Assembly (NCBI GenBank): GCA_026874595.1
Contig: CM049309.1
Location: 1,402,076-1,466,075, forward strand
Direction: 5' to 3'
DNA: 64,000 bases
Source: Sipunculus nudus
Taxonomy: Eukaryota > Annelida > Sipuncula > Golfingiida > Sipunculidae
Below, one piece after another: positions 49,870-59,199 of the stretch (the stretch's first letter is position 1; each line of letters opens with the position of its first letter). Position numbers and translations under genes: made by a program. The notes under the pieces are model-generated. The model was not told the DNA's origin. It saw nothing but the letters and a program-made list of their open reading frames with translations, and did not search any database.

Positions 49870-52245
49870 GTGGATCTCTTGTGCTTTGGGTATTAAGGTG
49901 GATCCTCTGTGGTTTAGGTATTTAGGAGGATCCTCTGTGTTTTGATTTTTTACGTGGATTCTCTGTGTTTTGAGTATTTACATGGATACTCTGTGTTTTG
50001 GATATTCAGGGGGATCCTCTGTATTTTGGGTATTTAGGTGGATCCTCTGTGTTTCGGGTATTTAGATAGATCCTCTGTGGTTTGGGTATTTAGGTGGATC
50101 CTCTGTGGTTTGGGTATTTAGGTGGATCCTCTAGGGTTTTGGGCATTAAGTTGGATCCTCTGTGGTTTGGTTATTTAGGTGGATACTCTGTGTTTTGGGT
50201 ATTTGGGTGGATCATCTGTGGTTTGGTTATTTAGGTGGATCCTCTATGGTTTGGTTATTAAGGTGGATCCTCTGTGGTTTGGTTATTCAGGTGGATCCTC
50301 TGTGTTTTGGGTATTTGGGTGGATCATCTGTGGTTTGGTTATTTAGGTGGATCCTCTATGGTTTGGTTATTTAGGTGGATACTCTATGGTTTGGTTATTT
50401 AGGTGGATCCTCTGTGTTTTGGGTATTTGGGTGGATCCTCTGTGGTTTGGGTATTTAGGTGGATCCCCTATGTTTTGGATATTCGGGGGATCCTCTGTAT
50501 TTTGGATATTTAGGTGAATCCTCTGTGTTTTGGGTATTTAGATAGATCCTTTGTGGTTTGGTTATTTAGGTGGATCCTCTGTGGTTCGGTTATTTAGGTG
50601 GATCCTCTGTGGTTTGGTTATTTAGGTGGATCCTCTATGGTTTGGTTATTTAGGTGGATCCTCTGTGGTTTGTTTATTTAGGTGGATACTCTGTGGTTTG
50701 GTTATTTAGGTGGATCCTCTGTGGTTTGGTTATTTAGGTGGATCCTCTATGGTTTGGTTATTTAGGTGGACCCTCTGTGTTTTGGGCATTTAGGTGGATA
50801 CTCTATGGTTTGTTTATTTAGGTAGATACTCTGTGGTTTGGTTATTTAGGTGGATCCTCTGTAGTTTGGTTATTTAGGTGGATCCTCTGTGGTTTGGTTA
50901 TTTAGGTGGATACTCTGTGTTTTGGGTGGATCCTCTGTGGTTTGGTTATTTAGGTGGATCCTCTATGGTTTGGTTAGTTAGGTGGATCCTCTGTGGTTTG
51001 GTTATTTAGGTGGATCCTATGTGGTTTGGTTATTTAGGTGGATCCTCTGTGGTTTGGTTATTTAGGTGGATCCTCTGTGGTTTGGTTAATTAGGTGGATC
51101 CTCTGTGGTTTGGTTATTTAGGTGAATCCTCTGTGGTTCGGTTATTTAGGTGGATCCTCTGTGGTTTGGTTATTTAGGTGGATACTCTGTGTTTTGGGTG
51201 GATCCTCTGTGGTTTGGTTATTTAGGTGGATCCTCTATGGTTTGGTTAGTTAGGTGGATCCTCTGTGGTTTGGTTATTTAGGTGGATCCTATGTGGTTTG
51301 GTTATTTAGGTGGATCCTCTGTGGTTTGGTTATTTAGGTGGATCCTCTGTGGTTTGGTTAATTAGGTGGATCCTCTGTGGTTTGGTTATTTAGGTGAATC
51401 CTCTATGGTTTGGTTATTTAGGTGGATCCTCTGTGTTTTGGGTATTTAGATGGATCCTTTGTGTTTTGTTTTTGGGTGGATCCTCTGTGGTTTGGTTATT
51501 TAGGTGGATACTCTGTGTTTTGGGTGGATCCTCTGTGGTTTGGTTATTGAGGTGGATCCTCTATGGTTTGGTTAGTTTGGTGGATCATCTGTGGTTTGGT
51601 TATTTAGGTGGATCCTCTGTGGTTTGGTTATTTAGGTTGACCCTCTGTGTTTTGGGCATTTAGGTGGATACTCCATGGTTTGGTTATTTAGGTGGATCCT
51701 CTGTGGTTTGTTTATTTAGGTGGATACTCTGTGGTTTGGTTATTTAGGTGGATCCTCTGTGGTTTGATTATTTAGGTGGATCCTCTATGGTTTGGTTATT
51801 TAGGTGGATCCTCTGTGGTTTGTTTATTTAGGTGGATACTCTGTGGTTTGGTTATTTAGGTGGATCCTCTGTGGTCTGGTTATTTAGGTGGATCCTCTGT
51901 GGTTTGGTTATTTAGGTGGATCCTCTATGGTTTGGTTATTTAGGTGGATCCTCTGTGTTTTGGGTATTTAGATGGATTCTTTGTGTTTTTGGTATTCAGG
52001 TGGATCCTCTGTGTTTTGGGTATGTAGGTGGAACCTCTATGGTTTGGGGTTTTTTTTGGGATCCTCTGTGGTTTGATTATTTGGGTGGATCCTTTGTGTT
52101 TTTGGTATTTAGGTGGATCTTCTGTGGTTTGGTTATTTAGGTGGATCCTCTGTGTTTAGTGTATTTAGGTGGATCCTCTGTGGTTTGGTTATTTAGGTGG
52201 ATCTTCTTGTGGTTTGGTTATTTAGGTGGATACTCTGTGTGTTGG
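49870..52245. repeat. 28-bp tandem array, about 85 copies, BamHI site per unit
   Basis: The unit is GGTGGATCCTCTGTGGTTTG plus GTTATTTA. GGATCC is kept in most copies, with GGATAC as a frequent variant. Variants CTGTGGTTTGG, CTATGGTTTGG and CTGTGTTTTGG interleave, and blocks of several units are repeated (near 50920-51115 and 51190-51375). It lies in the intron between exons 2 and 3 of gene 2. In gene orientation no clear donor or acceptor is contained in the unit. Confidence 0.95.
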
Positions 52246-52299
52246 GTGTTTTGCTATATCTTTTTAATTCAAATGAAAGATCTCAAGAAAGAGTTCACA

Positions 52300-52552
52300 A
52301 GATCATATTAATTAACAGACATTAAATGGTGGAAGAGTATCAATGATTAGCAAAATCACTGATAAACAAAATCACAATAATTAACAAAATCACCTTTTAG
52401 CAAAATCAATGATTTACAAGATCACTGATTAACAAAATAACAGATTAAGAAAATCACTGATTAACAAAATCACTGATAAACACAACCACTGATAACAATA
52501 TTATTGATTAACAATATCACTGATTAATAATATCATCAATTAACAAAATTAC
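52300..52552 (-). repeat. about 20-bp tandem array starting at the exon 2 donor
   Basis: Reading gene 2 from its exon-2 donor, GTAATTTTGTTAAT is followed by many near copies of the form GTGATTTTGTTAATCA, about a dozen in 250 bases. The first copy contains the donor GT itself. Later copies keep a GTGATTTTG start but are poor donors. The array grows more diverged with distance from the exon. Confidence 0.82.
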
Positions 52553-52734
52553 CTTCTTCCTCTCTGCGGTCCTCCTCCTCCTCGGCCAGCAGGTCCAGTC
52601 TGTTTGGAATATTACACAGATCAACCTCTATCTCATGGAAGTAGACACCGCTTCCTGGCAGAGCCCGAGACCGAAGGAACTTTTCCCACTTTCGACGGGA
52701 GAAATACTTCCCATGCACAGCTTTCATGAACCAC
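52553..52734 (-). CDS. EF-hand/coiled-coil/dynein-stalk-like protein, exon 2
   Basis: 182 nt with acceptor TTTACTTTGCAG before 52734 and donor GAAG|GTAATT at 52552. With two bases from exon 1 it makes K-WFMKAVHGKYFSRRKWEKFL, then RSRALPGSGVYFHEIEVDLC and NIPNRLDLLAEEEEDRREEE. The first part completes a helix-loop-helix begun in exon 1. The W-E-K-F-L-x-S-R stretch and the G-V-Y-F-H-E-I-E-V-D-L loop/strand look like a second, non-canonical EF-hand half. The sequence then passes into an acidic coiled coil. I do not recognise a named family. Confidence 0.87.
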
Positions 52735-53470
52735 CTGCAAAGTAAATTAATGAATGATCTTTCATTATATTTTCATTTACATATATTTATATTAATCTGT
52801 CATTTTGAAATTACTGAATTAAGTTTTCAAAGCAATAATGATATTTGACAGCTCAATTACTGTTACAGTAACTCTCTCTTATATATATATGACCCATGGG
52901 TTATGACGCTCAGCTGACCGACATGTTGACAATAGGTCCTTGCACAGGCAACTAATTAAGATAATGTAGGTGGTATCATCATTCATGCCCAGTAGCTTAA
53001 GTTCATTAAGACTCATAACACACCAAACATGATGAAAATACTTCTAACCTTTCCTGACATTTCGTGTGTATTTTACATTATTTCTGGGGTACTCAAACAG
53101 CCCCGTGACTTGAAGATTATAGGTCACAGTTACCTAATTTCAGGTTTCCAAGTAGATTTTCATGGACCTCCCTGAATGTCAGGTATGAAGATTCTAGTTC
53201 TAATGGTTACAACAAGTGCATGCCCTGTAACAGAATACTGCATCTTTGAAAATCCCAAAATAAAGAAAAAAAATTGAAAAAAAATCCAGTTGGCCCCACC
53301 AGTCTACATAACTTGATGAAACTCTCCATGATGAATATGCATGCAAAGAATCATGGTGATCAATGCATTAGTTGTTCAGATACTGGAGCTATTGTATCAA
53401 ATTTTTAATTATTCTGGAGGGGGGGGGGTACTTCTGAGCCCCATAGGTTGGAGGATATGGGTAACAAATA
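52735..53470. mobile_element. dispersed repeat remnant in an intron
   Basis: From about 52889 (GACCCATGGGTTATGACGCT followed by CAGCTGACCGAC) to about 53365 the sequence resembles an inactive dispersed repeat. Its start is echoed at 11039-11072. Its right part, CTTGATGAAACTC and ATGAATATGCATGCAAAGAA, is echoed at 18132-18200. There is no coding potential, and element class and exact ends are unclear. Confidence 0.5.
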
Positions 53471-53474
53471 AATA

Positions 53475-55565
53475 ATCTTACTTGGCCTCTGTGATTGTCT
53501 TGCTATGGTTTGTATATACAATATGTTACTTGGCCTCTGTGATTGTCTTGTTATCGTTTGTATGTGCAATATCTGACCACACCTCTGTGATTGTCTTGTT
53601 ATCGTTTGTATGTACAATATCTTATTTGGCCTCTGTGATTATGTTGTTATGGTTTGTATGTACAATATCTTACTTGGCCTCTGTGATTGTGTTGTTATGG
53701 TTTGTATGTACAGTATCTGACTTGGCCTCTGTGATTGTGTTGTTATGGTTTGTATGTACAATATCTTAATTGGCCTCTGTGATTGTGTTGTTATGGTTTG
53801 TATGTACAATATCTTACTTGGCCTCTGTGATTGTGTTGTTATGGTTTGTATGTACAATATCTTATTTGGCCTCTGTGATTGTGTGTTATGGTTTGTATGT
53901 ACAATATCTTATTTGGCCTCTGTGATTGTGTTGTTATGGTTTGTATGTACAATATCTGACTTGGCCTCTATGATTGTGTTGTTATGGTTTGTATGTACAA
54001 TATCTGACTTGGCCTCTGTGATTGTCTTGTTATCGTTTATATGTGCAATATCTGACCATACCTGTTATCGTTTGTATGTACAAAATCTTAATTGGCCTCT
54101 GTGATTGTGTTGTTATGGTTTGTATGTACAATATCTGACTTGGCCTCTGTGATTGTGTTGTTATGGTTTGTATGTACAATATCTTATTTGGCCTCTGTGA
54201 TTGTGTTGTTATGGTTTGTATGTACAATATCTGACTTGGCCTCTATGATTGTGTTGTTATGGTTTGTATGTACAATATCTTACTTGGCCTCTATGATTGT
54301 GTTGTTATGGTTTGTATGTACAATATCTGACTTGGCCTCTGTGATTGTCTTGTTATCGTTTATATGTGCAATATCTGACCATACCTGTTATCGTTTGTAT
54401 GTACAAAATCTTAATTGGCCTCTGTGATTGTGTTGTTATGGTTTGTATGTACAATATCTGACTTGGCCTCTGTGATTGTGTTGTTATGGTTTGTATGTAC
54501 AATATCTTATTTGGCCTCTGTGATTGTGTTGTTTTGGTTTGTATGTACAATATCTTACTTGGCCTCTGTGATTGTGTTGTTATGGTTTGTATGTACAATA
54601 TCTTATTTGGCCTCTGTGATTGTGTTGTTATGGTTTGTATGTACAATATCTTACTTGGCCTCTGTGATTGTGTTGTTATGGTTTGTATGTACAATATCTT
54701 ATTTGGCCTCTGTGATTGTGTTGTTATGGTTTGTATGTACAATATCTTATTTGGCCTCTGTGATTGTGTTGTTATGGTTTGTATGTACAATATCTGACTT
54801 GGCCTCTATGATTGTGTTGTTATGGTTTGTATGTACAATATCTGACTTGGCCTCTGTGATTGTCTTGTTATCGTTTATATGTGCAATATCTGACCATACC
54901 TGTTATTGTTTGTATGTACAAAATCTTAATTGGCCTCTGTGATTGTGTTGTTATGGTTTGTATGTACAATATCTGACTTGGCCTCTGTGATTGTGTTGTT
55001 ATGGTTTGTATGTACAATATCTTATTTGGCCTCTGTGATTGTGTTGTTATGGTTTGTATGTACAATATCTGACTTGGCCTCTATGATTGTGTTGTTATGG
55101 TTTGTATGTCCAATATCTTACTTGGCCTCTGTGATTGTCTTGTTATCGTTTATATGTGCAATATCTGACCATACCTGTTATCGTTTGTATGTACAAAATC
55201 TTAATTGGCCTCTGTGATTGTGTTGTTATGGTTTGTATGTACAATATCTTATTTGGCCTCTGTGATTGTGTTGTTATGGTTTGTATGTACAATATCTTAT
55301 TTGGCCTCTGTGATTGTGTTGTTATTGTTTGTATGTACAATATCTGACTTGGCCTCTATGATTGTGTTGTTATGGTTTGTATGTCCAATATCTTACTTGG
55401 CCTCTGTGATTGTCTTGTTATCGTTTATATGTGCAATATCTGACCATACCTGTTATCGTTTGTATGTACAAAATCTTAATTGGCCTCTGTGATTGTGTTG
55501 TTATGGTTTGTATGTACAATATCTGACTTGGCCTCTGTGACTATCTTGTTATGGTTTGTATGTAC
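53475..55565 (-). repeat. 48-bp array derived from the exon 1 end and its donor
   Basis: About 43 units with a 48-base period. In gene orientation the unit is ACCATAACAACACAATCACA, GAGGCCAA, then GTAAGATATTGTACATACAA. Exon 1 ends ACCACAACAACACAGTCACG, GAAGAAAAGGCCAA|GTATGATATTGTAC, so the unit is a diverged copy of the exon's last 35 or so bases plus its donor. Units reading GCCAAGTAAG keep a good donor. Others have lost it (GCCAAATAAG, GCCAATTAAG) or altered it (GCCAAGTCAG). A block with ATCGTTTATATGTGCAATAT and a shortened unit recurs at about 54030, 54355, 54870, 55145 and 55420, giving higher-order repeats. Originally the array was continuous with the exon; a transposon now separates them. 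Confidence 0.93.
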
Positions 55566-56531
55566 CTTATATATTCCAATTTGGTGATCCCTCTCGCGGG
55601 CACCGCAGTTGGTATCTGCCTAGATTCTTATTATACTGAGCATTCACATCAAACTTGTTTGCAATAAAATTTTTGAAGATACAAAGATGCGTATTTCATA
55701 ATTTATGAACATGATAAAGCGAAAACACCTAAGTTCCAAATGGGTGTCCGTGATGAAGCAAACTTGTGTACCATTCCTGGTACACATGTGCCTCGTGTGA
55801 AATTCACGTGGGATATTTAGCAATAATATTTACTAGATAGGTCACAGCATGTGTGGTGGAACAACTGTGACCCTGCTGGAACAATCATCATAGTTAAGCT
55901 TAAACGACCCTGGTGAGTTTTTGGATGGGTGACCACGCGTACAAATCAGGGCCTGATCAAAGGCACGGGAGCAAGGACCATTCCCGGTCGTATAAATTTT
56001 ATTATGCCTTTCCTTTCCTATATTTATTAAGTATTATGCAAATAAAAGTTATCTGATAACAGGCAGTTATTTTTTATAAAGTCTTCTTCCAACTTGTGTG
56101 CAGCTGCTTGTCCCTTTTCAGGCCGCCGATATGGTGGGTAAACTTGAAACAACTTTTAGTTACATGAGTTGCCGTCTATGTCAAGTGATCATGCCTATAC
56201 GCTAAGTAGTGATCATTTTGTAAAGTGACTGAGCTCTGTTTGATTAATCATTTGTGGACTCCGTATAATTCATGTGACGGTTGGAAGCCCGTTTGTAGGA
56301 AATACTGTTAAGCTAACAAAACAAACTTATAAACACCCATATTATCACTCAATCCATGTCGCTCGCGTGTCAGAGTGGCTCAGCATCTCTAGGGAAGGTT
56401 ATTCAACGGCATGCCTCTAAAATCTCAACCACCGCAAATTCTGCAGGAAGATGATTTTCAAATATCCTTCATTATCTCGACCTCTGAGAAAATTAATTAT
56501 TTTAAGTGTTCGCCAAATTAGAATAAATATG
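55566..56531. mobile_element. 966-bp terminal-inverted-repeat element, GTAC target duplication
   Basis: The left end is CTTATATATTCCAATTTGGT and the reverse complement of the right end CATATTTATTCTAATTTGGC; 19 of the first 24 bases agree. GTAC flanks both sides (55562-55565 and 56532-56535), and joining the flanks restores the uninterrupted 48-bp repeat running into exon 1. It carries no transposase and includes a 5S-rRNA-like stretch. Similar non-autonomous elements exist in many invertebrates. The superfamily is not assignable by eye. Confidence 0.72.
55850..55990 (+). ncRNA. 5S-rRNA-like sequence (SINE or pseudogene)
   Basis: AGTTAAGCTTAAACGACCCT (55892-55911), then GGTGAGTTTTTGGATGGGTG and ACC (to 55934), follow the spacing of the internal control region of animal 5S rRNA genes, where GTTAAGC...GGGCCTGGTTAGTACTTGGATGGGTGACC is usual. 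The 5' third and the final stem are badly diverged, and there is no proper T-run terminator at the expected place. It is therefore a decayed 5S copy or the head of a 5S-derived SINE lying inside the 966-bp element, not a working 5S gene. Confidence 0.6.
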
Positions 56532-56545
56532 GTACAATATCATAC

Positions 56546-56715
56546 TTGGCCTTTTCTTCCGTGACTGTGTTGTTGTGGTCTGTATCCAACATGGAGAATT
56601 CCCATCGGAAGTCCTGTATGAGGAAATATCGTCTGTCCATTTCTTGCAGGAGACCAAACAACTCACTCTTCTCACAGACATCAGTCACACAAGAATACTC
56701 TATTGAGGCCTTCAC
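56546..56715 (-). CDS. EF-hand/coiled-coil/dynein-stalk-like protein, first visible exon
   Basis: 170 nt with acceptor TTTATACACAG before 56715 and donor GCCAA|GTATGA at 56545. It reads VKASIEYSCVTDVCEKSELF, GLLQEMDRRYFLIQDFRWEF and SMLDTDHNNTVTEEKAK. DTDHNNTVTEEK is an EF-hand-type loop with D, D, N and T at positions 1, 3, 5 and 7 and a hydrophobic V at 8, but Lys instead of Glu at 12, so calcium binding is uncertain. Because it opens with an acceptor in phase 0, at least one 5' exon lies further right. None is recognisable before the window end. All ten exons sum to 1710 nt, exactly 570 codons. Confidence 0.85.
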
Positions 56716-57355
56716 CTGTGTATAAAAATAACAAGAATAATATTAAACATTTTATTTCCTAAGCCAAGAAGGTGGAGCATTTAGCCATGTTTGCTTGTTA
56801 ATACTGATGGTATTTCTAGAATACACTGAGCTGATTTTCAGTTTTTCTGGATCTGTACAGAAGGTTTGTGGAAATCAGTTCATTATTTTTAAATGCTCCT
56901 GCTTATAAGCAAACACAGGTGGCGGTATAAATTCAATATATTAGTTGATACTGATTCATGAATAGATAAAGGATCACCTCTCTTGATCCCATCTTACTGC
57001 TGCACCAGTTCATGACAATGTTTTCCTATGGATCACCTCTCTTGATCCCATATCACTGCTTCACAAATTTATGATAGATTTGCTTATAGATCTCCTCCCT
57101 TGATCCAATATTACTGCTTCACAAGGTCAGATAATTATGATTGAGATTGATGGATGCAAGCAGTTCCTAATGTAGGGGCTTCAGGTGGTCCTGTGGTCAC
57201 ATGTGTGGCCCAGTGAGAGAGCTACTGTGGTTTTAACCCCAGTTAAGGCACTCAGTATATAATAATTGGTTGGCCTTGGAAGAGGTTCAAATGAACTTGG
57301 AAAATTTATTTAATATAGGCTTAAAGTCACAATCATCTAGGTTGAGGTTTAAATG
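56716..57355. repeat. 59-bp tandem repeat (three copies) in otherwise plain sequence
   Basis: GGATCACCTCTCTTGATCCC and its variants occur at 56971, 57030 and 57089, each followed by ATTACTGCTTCACAA-like sequence. The rest of this stretch, between gene 2's first visible exon and the DIRS-like remnant, shows nothing recognisable. Confidence 0.75.
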
Positions 57356-57359
57356 TGAC

Positions 57360-58660
57360 TCAGAAACTCAGTCGATCTCCACGGCCAAAGGACATGCCTG
57401 GGAACGTAGGTCGAGGAGGGGCGCGATGAGAGGTGTAGATGATGCTTTCTGAACAGCATCTGAACAGGTGTAAACGCCCATAATGTATAAACGTCAATGC
57501 CCAGTTGAGATTGCCTTGAACTTTGGAGGCCAGGCTGGTCGTCACTGTAACTCTGAATGCACCGAGCTAGGGTGCTTAAGATTTTGTTTGTCGTCTCTGT
57601 CGTGATGACCTTCTTGTTTAACTATTTTAGATCTATGATCGGCCGCCATTTTCCATTTGATTTCTTCACGAGGAACAGATGCAAGTTGAACCCCGGGGTC
57701 TTGGGTTCTACTATCTGAATGGCCTGTTTCTTGAATATTTTTAAGATCTCTTGTGCTAATGCAGTGCGTTTCTCTGGAGTGCCAGGGGTGCGGATGAATC
57801 GCAGAGACAGTGTGCGAGGCCGTGGTTCTAGAAAACGTAACCAAAACCCTTGTGCTATTATGCGTAAAATGAAGTGGTTGCACATGATGTCGGCCCAGGC
57901 TGCATGAAAAGAGCTGAGCAGACCGTCCACTGGGCTGGCGTCATTCCGTATTTCTACACGAGCCACGTCCTCTGGAGGAGGCCCAGTGGGAACAAGCTGT
58001 GGCGCTGTGGGTCTGAAAGGGCTGAGTCTCTGAACTTTTTGGATCTGGAGGGAGCACGGACCTAGGTCTTTTCAGCGACCTGAGTAATGTTTGTTCAGAC
58101 AGACGCTTGAGGAGAGGATGTCTCTCCGGGAATCTTTTCAAGATACGCTTCTTGCATGACTGTAGGCGCGTTGTACTTGCAGCCTGGTCTGCACAAGCTA
58201 AGGCTCGCTGATAAACTTCCTTTAACTTACCCCTGAATAGGGTTGAGCCTGTAAACCGTTGCATGTTAAGCTCTTGTAGCTTCGAAGGAAGTAAACGCGG
58301 TTGAGCTGACTTAAGCTGTTTGAGTACTGTGTGTCTAAGTAACAGTATTGAGTTTTCTGTGATTCGCCACACTGTAGTTCTTGTAGGTTGGGAATCAGGC
58401 ATCTCGCCACATTAGCGACTGTATCTGGTGACCGATCATAGGTCAAAAGATTGGTCAACGCCATAGAGTTGTTGAAGATTCCCGCTGCTTCTCTACCGAA
58501 TGTCTCTATGTCCGCAATGTCGATGTCTGTGGTTACGACTGTTTGATTGACAAAGGGGAGACCGTCGTTGAATGGCTGATCGGCCCCCCTGTCATGCTGC
58601 ATAGCCGTCGAAGGTACGGAATTGAGAGGCAGGTGCGGAATGAGTTTAGGCAGAGAGGTC
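57360..58660 (-). mobile_element. DIRS-like retrotransposon A, degraded (gag and part of RT)
   Basis: Read on the minus strand, two overlapping frames (58602-58222 and 58402-57941) give a gag-like region with LTNLLTYDRSPDTVANVARC and a basic C-terminal part. A third frame (57966-57622) gives the start of a reverse transcriptase, with PGFNLHLFLVKKSNGKWRPI and then IDLK, the hallmark first RT block of DIRS/Ngaro-type elements. After a stop and an internal loss, QGNLNWALTFIHYGRLHL (57515-57460) matches the later RT segment where DIRS elements have an L-x-x-L-G-x-L-N...P-L-G-R-L-H-L motif. RNase H and recombinase are absent. It is a frame-shifted, internally deleted copy. Confidence 0.75.
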
Positions 58661-58882
58661 TGCCTAAAGTGTCTAGGGCTCCATAAGTGGCCTACTGGCC
58701 ACGGTTTAGGAGGGAACCACTCTTTGCCCTCCCTGCAGCACTTGTGAATGGAATTCTAGGAAGGCCTCCGTAGGCTCCCTGAATTCCATGCATGTTGATT
58801 TTACCTTTGGTAAAAGGCCCCAAAGGGCAGAAACAGTCCGGATTAAGCTCTGGCAGACTGCATCATGCTCAATTAATATCTG

Positions 58883-58951
58883 AAAACCCCCCCATTCCCT
58901 CCCTGTGAATGGTGGTTTTGTTAGTAAACTGTTGTGAGCTTTTCTGTATTA
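58883..58951 (+). repeat. 69-bp inverted repeat, left arm
   Basis: AAAACCCCCCCATTCCCTCC ... GTGAGCTTTTCTGTATTA is the exact reverse complement of 59128-59196. It lies between the two DIRS-like elements, at the expected start of element A. Such inverted terminal sequences are a known feature of DIRS-type elements. Confidence 0.9.
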
Positions 58952-59127
58952 AGGAGAATTTTCTCTGTTAAAGTTTATACGCCAGAGTAAGCCAACCGAA
59001 AATTTTCCCTTATTGGGCCTATTATCGCCCATCCCGCCTCGTTCCCATGTATCTAGGTCACACTTCCGTTTCCTGTAATCACATTTTCAAAGGCGGAAGG
59101 AAGTGGACTGGGAGGGAGTGATGTTTG

Positions 59128-59196
59128 TAATACAGAAAAGCTCACAACAGTTTACTAACAAAACCACCATTCACAGGGAGGGAATGGGGGGGTTTT
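59128..59196 (-). repeat. 69-bp inverted repeat, right arm
   Basis: TAATACAGAAAAGCTCACAA to GGAATGGGGGGGTTTT, a perfect inverted copy of 58883-58951 with a 176-bp spacer. A short direct copy of the arm end, TCTGTATTAAGGAGAA, occurs at about 58942 and again at about 59223, marking the probable 3' end of element B. Confidence 0.9.
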
Positions 59197-59199
59197 ATT

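Noticed and set aside
53482-55492. Hydrophobic repeat ORFs (LASVIVLLWFVCTIS) that look like membrane segments
   Set aside because: They are a shadow frame of the 48-bp array (16 codons per unit).
55850-55990. Functional 5S rRNA gene
   Set aside because: Only the central control region is recognisable; the ends do not pair and the sequence is embedded in a transposon-like element.
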